Below, in pieces: positions 43,593-62,659 of a stretch of 64,000 bases of DNA. Location of the stretch: the NCBI GenBank assembly GCA_964035775.1, contig OZ038318.1, positions 1,842,016-1,906,015 on the forward strand, given 5' to 3'. Positions within the stretch are counted from its first letter, which is position 1. Each line of letters begins with the position of its first letter. The notes under the pieces were generated by a model. It saw only the letters and a program-made list of their open reading frames with translations. It did not search any database and was not told where the DNA came from. Position numbers and translations under genes: made by a program. Source of the stretch: Osedax frankpressi (Eukaryota; Annelida; Polychaeta; Sabellida; Siboglinidae).

Positions 43593-46500
43593 TATATAAA
43601 CATTATAATACATTCTACACTAAATAATACATTATTGTAAACATTATAATACACTCTACACTAAATAATACACTATATAAACATTATAATACAATCTAGA
43701 CTAAATAATACACTATAGTAAACATTATAATACACTCTACACTAAATAATACACTATATAAACATTATACTACACTCTACACTAAATAATACACTATATA
43801 AACATTATAATATACTCTACACTAAATAATACACTATATAAACATTATAATATACTCTACACTAAATAATACACTATATAAACATTATAATGCACTTTAC
43901 ACTAAATAATACATTATATAAACAATATAATACACTCTACACTAAATAATACACTAAATAAACATTATAATACACTCTACACTAAATAATACACTATATA
44001 AACATTATAATACACTCTACACTAAATAATACACTATATAAACATTATAATACACTCTACACTAAATAATACACTATTGTAAACATTATAATACACTCTA
44101 CACTAAATAATACACTATATAAACATTATAATGCACTCTACACTAAATAATACATTATATAAACATTATAATACACTCTACACTAAATAATACACTAAAT
44201 AAAATTATAATACACTCTACACTAAATAATACACTATATAAACATTATAATACACTCTACACTAAATAATACACTATATAAACATTATAATACACTCTAC
44301 ACTAAATAATACAATAAATAAACATTATAATACACTCTACACTAAATAATACACTCTACACTAAATAATACACTCTACACTAAATAATACACTATATAAA
44401 CATTAGAATATACTCTATACTAAATAATACACTATATAAACATTATAATACACTCTACACTAAATAATACACTATATAAACATTATAATGCACTCTACAC
44501 TAAATAATACATTATATAAACATTATAATACATTCTACACTAAATAATACATTATTGTAAACATTATAATACACTCTACACTAAATAATACACTATTGTA
44601 AACATTATAATACACTCTACACTAAATAATACACTATATAAACATTATAATACACTCTACACTAAATAATACACTATTGTAAACATTATAATACACTCTA
44701 CACTAAATAATACACTATATAAACATTATAATATACTCTACACTAAATAATACACTAAATAAACATTATAATACACTCTACACTAAATAATACACTATAT
44801 AAACATTATAATACACTCTACACTAAATAATACACTATATAAACATTATAATATACTCTACACTAAATAATACACTATATAAACATTATAATATACTCTA
44901 CACTAAATAATACACTATATAAACATTATAATGCACTCTACACTAAATAATACATTATATAAACATTATAATACACTCTATACTAAATAATACACTAAAT
45001 AAACATTATAATACACTCTACACTAAATAATACAATATATAAACATTATAATACACTCTACACTAAATAATACACTATATAAACATTATAATACACTCTA
45101 CACTAAATAATACAATAAATAAACATTATAATACACTCTACACTAAATAATACACTATATAAACAATATAATACACTCTACACTAAATAATACACTATAT
45201 AAACATTATAATACACTCTACACTAAATAATACACTATTGTAAACATTATAATACACTCTACACTAAATAATACATTATATAAACATTATAATACACTCT
45301 ACACTAAATAATACACTATATAAACATTATAATATACTCTACACTAAATAATACACTATATAAACTTTATAATACACTCTACACTAAATAATACATTATA
45401 TAAACATTATAATACATTCTACACTAAATAATACATTATTGTAAACATTATAATACAATCTACACTAAATAATACACTATAGTAAACATTATAATACACT
45501 CTACACTAAATAATACACTATATAAACATTATAATACACTTTACACTAAATAATACACTATATAAACATTATAATATACTCTACACTAAATAATACACTA
45601 TATAAACATTATTAATACACTCTACACTAAATAATACGCTATTGTAAACATTATAATACACTCTACACTAAATAATACACTATATAAACATTATATTACA
45701 CTCTACACTAAATAATACACTATTTTAAACATTGTAATACACTCTACACTAAATAATACACTATATAAACATTATAATACACTCTACACTAAATAATACA
45801 CTATTGTAAACATTATAATACACTCTACACTAAATAATACATTATATAAACATTATAATACATTCTACACTAAATAATACATTATTGTAAACATTATAAT
45901 ACACTCTACACTAAATAATACACTATATAAACATTATAATACACTATATAAATATTATAATACACTCTACACTAAATAATCTACTATATAAACATTATAA
46001 TATACTCTACACTAAATAATACACTATATAAACATTACTAATACACTCTACACTAAATAATACACTATTGTAAACATTATAATACACCCTACACTAAATA
46101 ATATACTATTGTAAACATTATGATACACTCTACACTAAATAATACACTATATAAACATTATAATACACTCTACACTAAATAATACACTATTGTAAACATT
46201 ATAATACACTCTACACTAAATAATACACTATATAAACATTATAATACACTCTACACTAAATAATACACTATATAAACATTATAATATACTCTACACTAAA
46301 TAATACACTAAATAAACATTATAATACACTCTACACTAAATAATACACTATATAAACATTATAATACACTCTACACTAAATAATACACTATATAAACATT
46401 ATAATACACTCTACACTAAATAATACACTAAATAAACATTATAATACACTCTACACTAAATAATACAATATATAAACATTATAATACACTCTACACTAAA

Positions 46501-47660
46501 TAATACACTATATAAACATTATAATACACTCTACACTAAATAATACAATAAATAAACATTATAATACACTCTACACTAAATAATACACTATATAAACATG
46601 ACAATACACTCTACACTAAATAATACACTATAAAAACATTAGAATATACTCTACACTAAATAATACACTATATAAACAATATAATACACTCTACACTAAA
46701 TAATACACTATATAAACATTATAATGCACTCTACACTAAATAATACACTATATAAACATTATAATACACTATACACTAAATAATTCACTATATAAACATT
46801 ATAATACAGTCTACACTAAATAATACACTATATAAACATTATAATATACTCTACACTAAATAATACACTAAATAAACATTATAATACACTCTACACTAAA
46901 TAATACACTATATAAACATTATACTACACTCTACACTAAATAATACACTATATAAACATTATAATATACTCTACACTAAATAATACACTATATAAACATT
47001 ATAATATACTCTACACTAAATAATACACTATATAAACATTATAATGCACTCTACACTAAATAATACATTATATAAACAATATAATACACTCTACACTAAA
47101 TAATACACTAAATAAACATTATAATACACTCTACACTAAATAATACACTATATAAACATTATAATACACTCTACACTAAATAATACACTATATAAACATT
47201 ATAATACACTCTACACTAAATAATACAATAAATAAACATTATAATACACTCTACACTAAATAATACACTCTACACTAAATAATACACTCTACACTAAATA
47301 ATACACTATATAAACATTAGAATATACTCTATACTAAATAATACACTATATAAACATTATAATACACTCTACACTAAATAATACACTATTGTAAACATTA
47401 TAATACACTCTACACTAAATAATACACTATATAAACATTATAATACACTCTACACTAAATAATACACTATTGTAAACATTATAATACACTCTACACTAAA
47501 TAATACACTATATAAACATTATAATATACTCTACACTAAATAATACACTATATAAACATTATAATGCACTCTACACTAAATAATACATTATATAAACATT
47601 ATAATACACTCTACACTAAATAATACACTAAATAAACATTATAATACACTCTACACTAAA
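42760..47660. repeat. 5.3-kb satellite block, copy 1
   Basis: Matches 48,040-52,985. The deletion variant ACTAAATAAAATTATAAT (44,197) and the AATAACTCTAC unit (42,967) recur 5,284 bp downstream. From about 45.5 kb the offset is 5,324 because the second copy has one more 40-bp unit (ATTATGATAC at 46,121 and 51,445). Confidence 0.82.
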
Positions 47661-48039
47661 TAATACACTATATAAACATTATAATACATTCTACACTAAA
47701 TAATACACTATATAAACATTATAATACACTCTACACTAAATAATACACTATATAAACATTATAATACACTCTACACTAAATAATACACTATTGTAAACAT
47801 TATAATACACTCTACACTAATTAATACACTATTGTAAACATTATAATACACTCTACACTAAATAATACACTATATAAACATTATAATATGCTCTACACTA
47901 AATAATACACTATATAAACATTATAATACATTCTACACTAAATAATACATTATTGTAAACATTATAATACATTCTACACTAAATAATACACTATATAAAC
48001 ATTATAATACACTCTACACTAAATAATACACTATTGTAA

Positions 48040-51000
48040 ACATTATAATACACTCTACACTAAATAATACACTATTGTAAACATTATAATACACTCTACA
48101 CTAAATAATACATTATATAAACATTATAATACACTCTACACTAAATAATACACTATATAAACATTATAATATACTCTACACTAAATAATACACTATATAA
48201 ACATTATAATACACTAAACACTAAATAATACACTATATAAACATTATAATAACTCTACACTAAATAATACACTATATAAACATTATAATATACTCTACAC
48301 TAAATAATACACTATATAAACATTATAATACACTCTACACTAAATAATACACTATATAAACATTATAATACACTCTACAATAAATAATACACTATATAAA
48401 CATTATAATACACTCTACACTAAATAATACACTATATAAACATTATAATACATTCTACACTAAATAATACACTATATAAACATTATTAATACACTCTACA
48501 CTAAATAATACACTATTGTAAACATTATAATACACTCTACACTAAATAATACACTATATAAACATTATAATACATTCTACACTAAATAATACATTATATA
48601 AACATTATAATACATTCTACACTAAATAATACATTATTGTAAACATTATAATACACTCTACACTAAATAATACACTATATAAACATTATAATACACTCTA
48701 CACTAAATAATACACTATTTTAAACATTATAATACACTCTACACTAAATAATACATTATATAAACATTATAATACACTCTACACTAAATAAATCACTATA
48801 TAAACATTATAATATACTCTACACTAAATAATACACTATATAAACTTTATAATACACTCTACACTAAATAATACATTATATAAACATTATAATACATTCT
48901 ACACTAAATAATACATTATTGTAAACATTATAATACACTCTACACTAAATAATACACTATATAAACATTATAATACAATCTAGACTAAATAATACACTAT
49001 AGTAAACATTATAATACACTCTACACTAAATAATACACTATATAAACATTATACTACACTCTACACTAAATAATACACTATATAAACATTATAATATACT
49101 CTATACTAAATAATACACTATATAAACATTATAATATACTCTACACTAAATAATACACTATATAAACATTATAATGCACTTTACACTAAATAATACATTA
49201 TATAAACAATATAATACACTCTACACTAAATAATACACTAAATAAACATTATAATACACTCTACACTAAATAATACACTATATAAACATTATAATACACT
49301 CTACACTAAATAATACACTATATAAACATTATAATACACTCTACACTAAATAATACACTATTGTAAACATTATAATACACTCTACACTAAATAATACACT
49401 ATATAAACATTATAATGCACTCTACACTAAATAATACATTATATAAACATTATAATACACTCTACACTAAATAATACACTAAATAAAATTATAATACACT
49501 CTACACTAAATAATACACTATATAAACATTATAATACACTCTACACTAAATAATACACTATATAAACATTATAATACACTCTACACTAAATAATACAATA
49601 AATAAACATTATAATACACTCTACACTAAATAATACACTCTACACTAAATAATACACTCTACACTAAATAATACACTATATAAACATTAGAATATACTCT
49701 ATACTAAATAATACACTATATAAACATTATAATACACTCTACACTAAATAATACACTATATAAACATTATAATGCACTCTACACTAAATAATACATTATA
49801 TAAACATTATAATACATTCTACACTAAATAATACATTATTGTAAACATTATAATACACTCTACACTAAATAATACACTATTGTAAACATTATAATACACT
49901 CTACACTAAATAATACACTATATAAACATTATAATACACTCTACACTAAATAATACACTATTGTAAACATTATAATACACTCTACACTAAATAATACACT
50001 ATATAAACATTATAATATACTCTACACTAAATAATACACTAAATAAACATTATAATACACTCTACACTAAATAATACACTATATAAACATTATAATACAC
50101 TCTACACTAAATAATACACTATATAAACATTATAATATACTCTACACTAAATAATACACTATATAAACATTATAATATACTCTACACTAAATAATACACT
50201 ATATAAACATTATAATGCACTCTACACTAAATAATACATTATATAAACATTATAATACACTCTACACTAAATAATACACTAAATAAACATTATAATACAC
50301 TCTACACTAAATAATACAATATATAAACATTATAATACACTCTACACTAAATAATACACTATATAAACATTATAATACACTCTACACTAAATAATACAAT
50401 AAATAAACATTATAATACACTCTACACTAAATAATACACTATATAAACAATATAATACACTCTACACTAAATAATACACTATATAAACATTATAATACAC
50501 TCTACACTAAATAATACACTATTGTAAACATTATAATACACTCTACACTAAATAATACATTATATAAACATTATAATACACTCTACACTAAATAATACAC
50601 TATATAAACATTATAATATACTCTACACTAAATAATACACTATATAAACTTTATAATACACTCTACACTAAATAATACATTATATAAACATTATAATACA
50701 TTCTACACTAAATAATACATTATTGTAAACATTATAATACACTCTACACTAAATAATACACTATATAAACATTATAATACAATCTACACTAAATAATACA
50801 CTATAGTAAACATTATAATACACTCTACACTAAATAATACACTATATAAACATTATAATACACTTTACACTAAATAATACACTATATAAACATTATAATA
50901 TACTCTACACTAAATAATACACTATATAAACATTATTAATACACTCTACACTAAATAATACGCTATTGTAAACATTATAATACACTCTACACTAAATAAT

Positions 51001-52985
51001 ACACTATATAAACATTATATTACACTCTACACTAAATAATACACTATTTTAAACATTGTAATACACTCTACACTAAATAATACACTATATAAACATTATA
51101 ATACACTCTACACTAAATAATACACTATTGTAAACATTATAATACACTCTACACTAAATAATACATTATATAAACATTATAATACATTCTACACTAAATA
51201 ATACATTATTGTAAACATTATAATACACTCTACACTAAATAATACACTATATAAACATTATAATACACTATATAAATATTATAATACACTCTACACTAAA
51301 TAATCTACTATATAAACATTATAATATACTCTACACTAAATAATACACTATATAAACATTACTAATACACTCTACACTAAATAATACACTATTGTAAACA
51401 TTATAATACACCCTACACTAAATAATACACTATTGTAAACATTATGATACACTCTACACTAAATAATACACTATATAAACATTATAATACACTCTACACT
51501 AAATAATACACTATTGTAAACATTATAATACACTCTACACTAAATAATACACTATATAAACATTATAATACACTCTACACTAAATAATACACTATATAAA
51601 CATTATAATATACTCTACACTAAATAATACACTAAATAAACATTATAATACACTCTACACTAAATAATACACTATATAAACATTATAATACACTCTACAC
51701 TAAATAATACACTATATAAACATTATAATACACTCTACACTAAATAATACACTAAATAAACATTATAATACACTCTACACTAAATAATACAATATATAAA
51801 CATTATAATACACTCTACACTAAATAATACACTATATAAACATTATAATACACTCTACACTAAATAATACAATAAATAAACATTATAATACACTCTACAC
51901 TAAATAATACACTATATAAACATTACAATACACTCTACACTAAATAATACACTATAAAAACATTAGAATATACTCTACACTAAATAATACACTATATAAA
52001 CAATATAATACACTCTACACTAAATAATACACTATATAAACATTATAATGCACTCTACACTAAATAATACACTATATAAACATTATAATACACTATACAC
52101 TAAATAATTCACTATATAAACATTATAATACAGTCTACACTAAATAATACACTATATAAACATTATAATATACTCTACACTAAATAATACACTAAATAAA
52201 CATTATAATACACTCTACACTAAATAATACACTATATAAACATTATACTACACTCTACACTAAATAATACACTATATAAACATTATAATATACTCTACAC
52301 TAAATAATACACTATATAAACATTATAATATACTCTACACTAAATAATACACTATATAAACATTATAATGCACTCTACACTAAATAATACATTATATAAA
52401 CAATATAATACACTCTACACTAAATAATACACTAAATAAACATTATAATACACTCTACACTAAATAATACACTATATAAACATTATAATACACTCTACAC
52501 TAAATAATACACTATATAAACATTATAATACACTCTACACTAAATAATACAATAAATAAACATTATAATACACTCTACACTAAATAATACACTCTACACT
52601 AAATAATACACTCTACACTAAATAATACACTATATAAACATTAGAATATACTCTATACTAAATAATACACTATATAAACATTATAATACACTCTACACTA
52701 AATAATACACTATTGTAAACATTATAATACACTCTACACTAAATAATACACTATATAAACATTATAATACACTCTACACTAAATAATACACTATTGTAAA
52801 CATTATAATACACTCTACACTAAATAATACACTATATAAACATTATAATATACTCTACACTAAATAATACACTATATAAACATTATAATGCACTCTACAC
52901 TAAATAATACATTATATAAACATTATAATACACTCTACACTAAATAATACACTAAATAAACATTATAATACACTCTACACTAAAT
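48040..52985. repeat. 5.3-kb satellite block, copy 2
   Basis: Partner of 42,760-47,660 with near-identical variant order. Differences are single bases plus one extra 40-bp unit near 50.76 kb. The right end abuts the 1,200-bp tandem block. Confidence 0.82.
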
Positions 52986-54040
52986 AATACAATATATAAA
53001 CATTATAATACACTCTACACTAAATAATACACTATATAAACATTATAATACACTCTACACTAAATAATACAATAAATAAACATTATAATACACTCTACAC
53101 TAAATAATACACTATATAAACATTACAATACACTCTACACTAAATAATATACTATATAAACATTAGAATATACTCTACACTAAATAATACACTATATAAA
53201 CAATATAATACACTCTACACTAAATAATACACTATATAAACATTATAATGCACTATACACTAAATAATACACTATATAAACATTATAATACACTATACAC
53301 TAAATAATTCACTATATAAACATTATAATACAGTCTACACTAAATAATACACTATATAAACATTATAATATACTCTACACTAAATAATACACTAAATAAA
53401 CATTATAATACACTCTACACTAAATAATACACTATATAAACATTATACTACACTCTACACTAAATAATACACTATATAAACATTATAATATACTCTACAC
53501 TAAATAATACACTATATAAACATTATAATATACTCTACACTAAATAATACACTATATAAACATTATAATGCACTCTACACTAAATAATACATTATATAAA
53601 CAATATAATACACTCTACACTAAATAATACACTAAATAAACATTATAATACACTCTACACTAAATAATACACTATATAAACATTATAATACACTCTACAC
53701 TAAATAATACACTATATAAACATTATAATACACTCTACACTAAATAATACAATAAATAAACATTATAATACACTCTACACTAAATAATACACTCTACACT
53801 AAATAATACACTCTACACTAAATAATACACTATATAAACATTAGAATATACTCTATACTAAATAATACACTATATAAACATTATAATACACTCTACACTA
53901 AATAATACACTATTGTAAACATTATAATACACTCTACACTAAATAATACACTATATAAACATTATAATACACTCTACACTAAATAATACACTATTATAAA
54001 CATTATAATACACTCTACACTAAATAATACACTATATAAA
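51780..54040. repeat. Tandem pair of 1,200-bp satellite blocks
   Basis: Sequence from about 51,780 repeats at exactly +1,200 bp (30 units) from 52,980 to about 54,040. Only a handful of substitutions are visible (for example ACTCTACAC against ACTATACAC, and TATTGTAAAC against TATTATAAAC). Confidence 0.85.
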
Positions 54041-57000
54041 CATTATAATGCACTCTACACTAAATAATACATTATATAAACATTATAATACACTCTACAC
54101 TAAATAATACACTAAATAAACATTATAATACACTCTACACTAAATAATACACTATATAAACATTATAATACACTCTACACTAAATAATACACTATATAAA
54201 CATTATAATACACTCTACACTAAATAATACACTCTACACTAAATAATACACTCTACACTAAATAATACACTATATAAATATTAGAATATACTCTATACTA
54301 AATAATACACTATATAAACATTATAATACACTCTACACTAAATAATACACTATATAAACATTATAATGCACTCTACACTAAATAATACATTATATAAACA
54401 TTATAATACATTCTACACTAAATAATACATTATTGTAAACATTATAATACACTCTACACTAAATAATACACTATTGTAAACATTATAATACACTCTACAC
54501 TAAATAATACACTATATAAACATTATAATACACTCTACACTAAATAATACACTATTGTAAACATTATAATACACTCTACACTAAATAATACACTATATAA
54601 ACATTATAATACACTCTACACTAAATAATACACTATATAAACATTATAATATACTCTACACTAAATAATACACTAAATAAACATTATAATACACTCTACA
54701 CTAAATAATACACTATATAAACATTATAATACACTCTACACTAAATAATACACTATATAAACATTATAATATACTCTACACTAAATAATACACTATATAA
54801 ACATTATAATATACTCTACACTAAATAATACACTATATAAACATTATAATGCACTCTACACTAAATAATACATTATATAAACATTATAATACACTCTACA
54901 CTAAATAATACACTAAATAAACATTATAATACACTCTACACTAAATAATACAATATATAAACATTATAATACACTCTACACTAAATAATATACTATATAA
55001 ACATTATAATACACTCTACACTAAATAATACAATAAATAAACATTATAATACACTCTACACTAAATAATACACTATATAAACATTATAATACACTCTACA
55101 CTAAATAATACACTATATAAACATTAGAATATACTCTACACTAAATAATACACTATATAAACAATATAATACACTCTACACTAAATAATACACTATATAA
55201 ACATTATAATGCACTCTACACTAAATAATACACTATTTAAACATTATAATACACTATACACTAAATAATTCACTATATAAACATTATAATACTGTCTACA
55301 CTAAATAATACACTATATAAACATTATAATATACTCTACACTAAATAATACATTAAATAAACATTATAATACACTCAACACTAAATAATACACTATATAA
55401 ACATTATACTACACTCTACACTAAATAATACACTATATAAACATTATAATATACTCTACACTAAATAATACACTATATAAACATTATAATATACTCTACA
55501 CTAAATAATACACTATATAAACATTATAATGCACTCTACACTAAATAATACATTATATAAACAATACAATACACTCTACACTAAATAATACACTAAATAA
55601 ACATTATAATACACTCTACACTAAATAATACACTATATAAACATTATAATACACTCTACACTAAATAATACACTATATAAACATTATAATACACTCTACA
55701 CTAAATAATACAATAAATAAACATTATAATACACTCTACACTAAATAATACACTCTACACTAAATAATACACTATATAAACATTAGAATATACTCTATAC
55801 TAAATAATACACTATATAAACATTATAATACACTCTACACTAAATAATACACTATTGTAAACATTATAATACACTCTACACTAAATAATACACTATATAA
55901 ACATTAGAATATACTCTATACTAAATAATACACTATATAAACATTATAATACACTCTACACTAAATAATACACTATATAAACATTATAATGCACTCTACA
56001 CTAAATAATACATTATATAAACATTATAATACATTCTACACTAAATAATACATTATTGTAAACATTATAATACACTCTACATTAAATAATACATTATATA
56101 AACATTATAATACACTCTACACTAAATAATACACTATTGTAAACATTATAATACACTCTACACTAAATAATACATTATATAAACATTATAATACACTCTA
56201 CACTAAATAATACACTATATAAACATTATAATACACTCTACACTAAATAATACACTATAGTAAACATTATAATACACTCTACACTAAATAATACACTATA
56301 TAAACATTATAATACACTCTACACTAAATAATACACAATATAAACATTATAATATACTCTACACTAAATAATACACTATATAAACATTATTAATACACTC
56401 TACACTAAATAATACACTATTGTAAACATTATAATACACTCTACACTAAATAATACACTATATAAACATTATAATACACTCTACACTAAATAATACACTA
56501 TATAAACATTATAATATACTCTACACTAAATAATACACTATATAAACATTATTAATACACTCTACACTAAATAATACACTATTGTAAACATTATAATACA
56601 CTCTACACTAAATAATACACTATTGTAAACATTATAATACACTCTACACTAAATAATACACTTTATAAACATTATAATATACTCTACACTAAATAATACA
56701 CTAAATAAACATTATAATACACTCTACACTAAATAATACACTATATAAACATTATAATACACTCTACACTAAATAATACACTATATAAACATTATAATAT
56801 ACTCTACACTAAATAATACACTATATAAACATTATACTACACTCTACACTAAATAATACACTATATAAACATTATAATATACTCTACACTAAATAATACA
56901 CTATATAAACATTATAATATACTCTACACTAAATAATACACTATATAAACATTATAATGCACTCTACACTAAATAATACATTATATAAACAATATAATAC

Positions 57001-60000
57001 ACTCTACACTAAATAATACACTAAATAAACATTATAATACACTCTACACTAAATAATACACTATATAAACATTATAATACACTCTACACTAAATAATACA
57101 CTATATAAACATTATAATACACTCTACACTAAATAATACAATAAATAAACATTATAATACACTCTACACTAAATAATACACTCTACACTAAATAATACAC
57201 TATATAAACATTAGAATATACTCTATACTAAATAATACACTATATAAACATTATAATACACTCTACACTAAATAATACACTATTGTAAACATTATAATAC
57301 ACTCTACACTAAATAATACACTATATAAACATTATAATACACTCTACACTAAATAATACACGATTGTAAACATTATAATACACTCTACACTAAATAATAC
57401 ACTATATAAACATTATAATACACTCTACACTAAATAATACACTAAATAAACATTATAATACACTCTACACTAAATAATACACTATATAAACATTATAATA
57501 CACTCTACACTAAATAATACACTATATAAACATTAGAATATACTCTATACTAAATAATACACTATATAAACATTATAATACACTCTACACTAAATAATAC
57601 ACTATATAAACATTATAATGCACTCTACACTAAATAATACATTATATAAACATTATAATACATTCTACACTAAATAATACATTATTGTAAACATTATAAT
57701 ACACTCTACATTAAATAATACACTATATAAACATTATAATACACTCTACACTAAATAATACACTATTGTAAACATTATAATACACTCTACACTAAATAAT
57801 ACATTATATAAACATTATAATACACTCTACACTAAATAATACACTATATAAACATTATAATACACTCTACACTAAATAATACACTATAGTAAACATTATA
57901 ATACACTCTACACTAAATAATACACTATATAAACATTATAATACACTCTACACTAAATAATACACAATATAAACATTATAATATACTCTACACTAAATAA
58001 TACACTATATAAACATTATTAATACACTCTACACTAAATAATACACGATTGTAAACATTATAATACACTCTACACTAAATAATACACTATATAAACATTA
58101 TAATACACTCTACACACATTATAATATACTCTACACTAAATAATACACTATATAAACATTATTAATACACTCTACACTAAATAATACACTATTGTAAACA
58201 TTATAATACACTCTACACTAAATAATACACTATTGTAAACATTATAATACACTCTACACTAAATAATACACTATATAAACATTATAATACACTCTACACT
58301 AAATAATACACTATATAAACATTATAATACACTCTACACTAAATAATACACTATATAAACATTATAATACACTCTACAATAAATAATACACTATATAAAC
58401 ATTATAATACACTCTACACTAAATAATACACTATATAAACATTATAATACATTCTACACTAAATAATACACTATATAAACATTATTAATACACTCTACAC
58501 TAAATAATACACTATTGTAAACATTATAATACACTCTACACTAAATAATACACTATATAAACATTATAATACATTCTACACTAAATAATACATTATATAA
58601 ACATTATAATACATTCTACACTAAATAATACTTTATTGTAAACATTATAATACACTCTACACTAAATAATACATTATATAAACATTATAATACACTGTAC
58701 ACTAAATAATACACTATATAAAAATTATAATACATTCTACACTAAATAATACATTATGGTAAACATTATAATACACTCTACACTAAATAATACACTATAT
58801 AAACATTATAATACACTCTACACTAAATAATATACTATTGTAAACATTATAATACACTCTACACTAAATAATACACTATTGTAAACATTATAATACACTC
58901 TACACTAAATAATACACTATATAAACATTATAATGCACTCTACACTAAATAATACATTATATAAACATTATAATACACTCTACACTAAATAATACGCTAA
59001 ATAAACATTATAATACACTCTACACTAAATAATACACTATATAAACATTATAATACACTCTACACTAAATAATACACTATATAAACATTATAATACACTC
59101 TACACTAAATAATACAATAAATAAATATTATAATACACTCTACACTAAATAATACACTCTACACTAAATAATACACTCTACACTAAATAATACACTATAT
59201 AAACATTAGAATATACTCTATACTAAATAATACACTATATAAACATTATAATACACTCTACACTAAATAATACACTATATAAACATTATAATGCACTCTA
59301 CACTAAATAATACATTATATAAACATTATAATACATTCTACACTAAATAATACATTATTGTAAACATTATAATACACTCTACATTAAATAATACACTATA
59401 TAAACATTATAATACACTCTACACTAAATAATACACTATTGTAAACATTATAATACACTCTACACTAAATAATACATTATATAAACATTATAATACACTC
59501 TACACTAAATAATACACTATATAAACATTATAATACACTCTACACTAAATAATACACTATAGTAAACATTATAATACACTCTACACTAAATAATACACTA
59601 TATAAACATTATAATACACTCTACACTAAATAATACACAATATAAACATTATAAAATACTCTACACTAAATAATACACTATATAAACATTATTAATACAC
59701 TCAACACTAAATAATACACTATTGTAAACATTATAATACACTCTACACTAAATAATACACTATATAAACATTATAATACACTCTACACTAAATAATACAC
59801 TATATAAACATTATAATATACTCTACACTAAATAATACACTATATAAACATTATTAATACACTCTACACTAAATAATACACTATTGTAAACATTATAATA
59901 CACTCTACACTAAATAATACACTATATAAACATTATAATACACTCTACAATAAATAATACACTATATAAACATTATAATACACTCTACACTAAATAATAC

Positions 60001-62659
60001 ACTATATAAACATTATAATACATTCTACACTAAATAATACACTATATAAACATTATTAATACACTCTACACTAAATAATACACTATTGTAAACATTATAA
60101 TACACTCTACACTAAATAATACACTATATAAACATTATAATACATTCTACACTAAATAATACATTATATAAACATTATAATACATTCTACACTAAATAAT
60201 ACATTATTGTAAACATTATAATACACTCTACACTAAATAATACACTATATAAACATTATAATACACTTTACACTAAATAATACACTATTGTAAACATTAT
60301 AATACACTCTACACTAAATAATACACTATTGTAAACATTATAATACACTCTACACTAAATAATACATTATATAAACATTATAATACACTCTACACTAAAT
60401 AATACACTATATAAACATTATAATACACTCTACACTAAATAATACACTATAGTAAACATTATAATACACTCTACACTAAATAATACACTATATAAACTTT
60501 ATAATACACTCTACACTAAATAATACATTATATAAACATTATAATACATTCTACACTAAATAATACATTATTGTAAACATTATAATACACTCTACACTAA
60601 ATAATACATTATATAAACATTATAATACAATCTACACTAAATAATACACTATAGTATACATTATAATACACTCTACACTAAATAATACACTATATAAACA
60701 TTATAATATACTCTACACTAAATAATACACTATATAAACATTATAATACACTCTACACTAAATAATACACTATTGTAAACATTATAATACACTCTACACT
60801 AAATAATACACTATGTAAACATTATATTACACTCTACACTAAATAATACACTATTGTAAACATTGTAATACACTCTACACTAAATAATACACTATATAAA
60901 CATTATAATACACTCTACACTAAATAATACACTATATAAACACTATAATATACTCTACACTAAATAATACACTGTATAAACATTATTAATACACTCTACA
61001 CTAAATAATACACTATTGTAAATATTATAATACACTCTACACTAAATAATACACTATATAAACATTATAATACACTCTACACTAAATAATACATTATATA
61101 AACATTATAATACATTCTACACTAAATAATACATTATTGTAAACATTATAATACACTCTACACCAAATAATACACTATATAAACATTATAATACAATCTA
61201 CACTAAATAATACACTATAGTAAACATTATAATACACTCTACACTAAATAATACACTATATAAGCATTATAATACACTCTACACTAAATAATACACTATA
61301 TAAACATTATAATACACTCTACACTAAATAATACACTATTGTAAACATTATAATATACTATACACTAAATAATACATTATATAAATATTATAATACATTC
61401 TACACTAAATAATACATTATTGTAAACATTATAATACACTCTACACTAAATAATACACTATATAAACATTATAATACACTATATAAATATTATAATACAC
61501 TCTACACTAAATGATACACTATATAAACATTATAATATACTCTACACTAAATAATACACTATATAAACATTATTAATACACTCTACACTAAATAATACAC
61601 TATTGTAAACATTATAATACACCTTACATTAAATAATACACTATTGTAAACATTATAATATACTCTACACTAAATAATACACTATATAAACATTATAATA
61701 CACTCTACACTAAATAATACACTATTGTAAATATTATAATACATTCTACACTAAATAATACACTATATAAACATTATAATACACTCTACACTAAATAATA
61801 CACTATTGTAAACATTATAATACACTCTACACTAAATAATACACTATATAAACATTATAATACACTCTACACTAAATAATACACTATATAAACATTATAA
61901 TACACTCTACACTAAATAATACAATAAATAAACATTATAATACACTCTACACTAAATAATACACTCTACACTAAATAATACACTCTACACTAAATAATAC
62001 ACTATATAAACATTAGAATATACTCTATACTAAATAATACACTATATAAACATTATAATACACTCTACACTAAATAATACACTATATAAACATTATAATG
62101 CACTCTACACTAAATAATACATTATATAAACATTATAATACATTCTACACTAAATAATACATTATTGTAAACATTATAATACACTCTACACTAAATAATA
62201 CACTATTGTAAACATTATAATACACTCTACACTAAATAATACACTATATAAACATTATAATACATTCTACACTAAATAATACACTATTGTAAACATTATA
62301 ATACACTCTACACTAAATAATACACTATATAAACATTATAATACACTCTACACTAAATAATACACTAAATAAACATTATAATACACTCTACACTAAATAA
62401 TACACTATATAAACATTATAATACACTCTACACTAAATAATACACTATATAAACATTATAATATACTCTACACTAAATAATACACTATATAAACATTATA
62501 ATATACTCTACACTAAATAATACACTATATAAACATTATAATGCACTCTACACTAAATAATACATTATATAAACATTATAATACACTCTACACTAAATAA
62601 TACACTAAATAAACATTATAATACACTCTACACTAAATAATACAATATATAAACATTAT

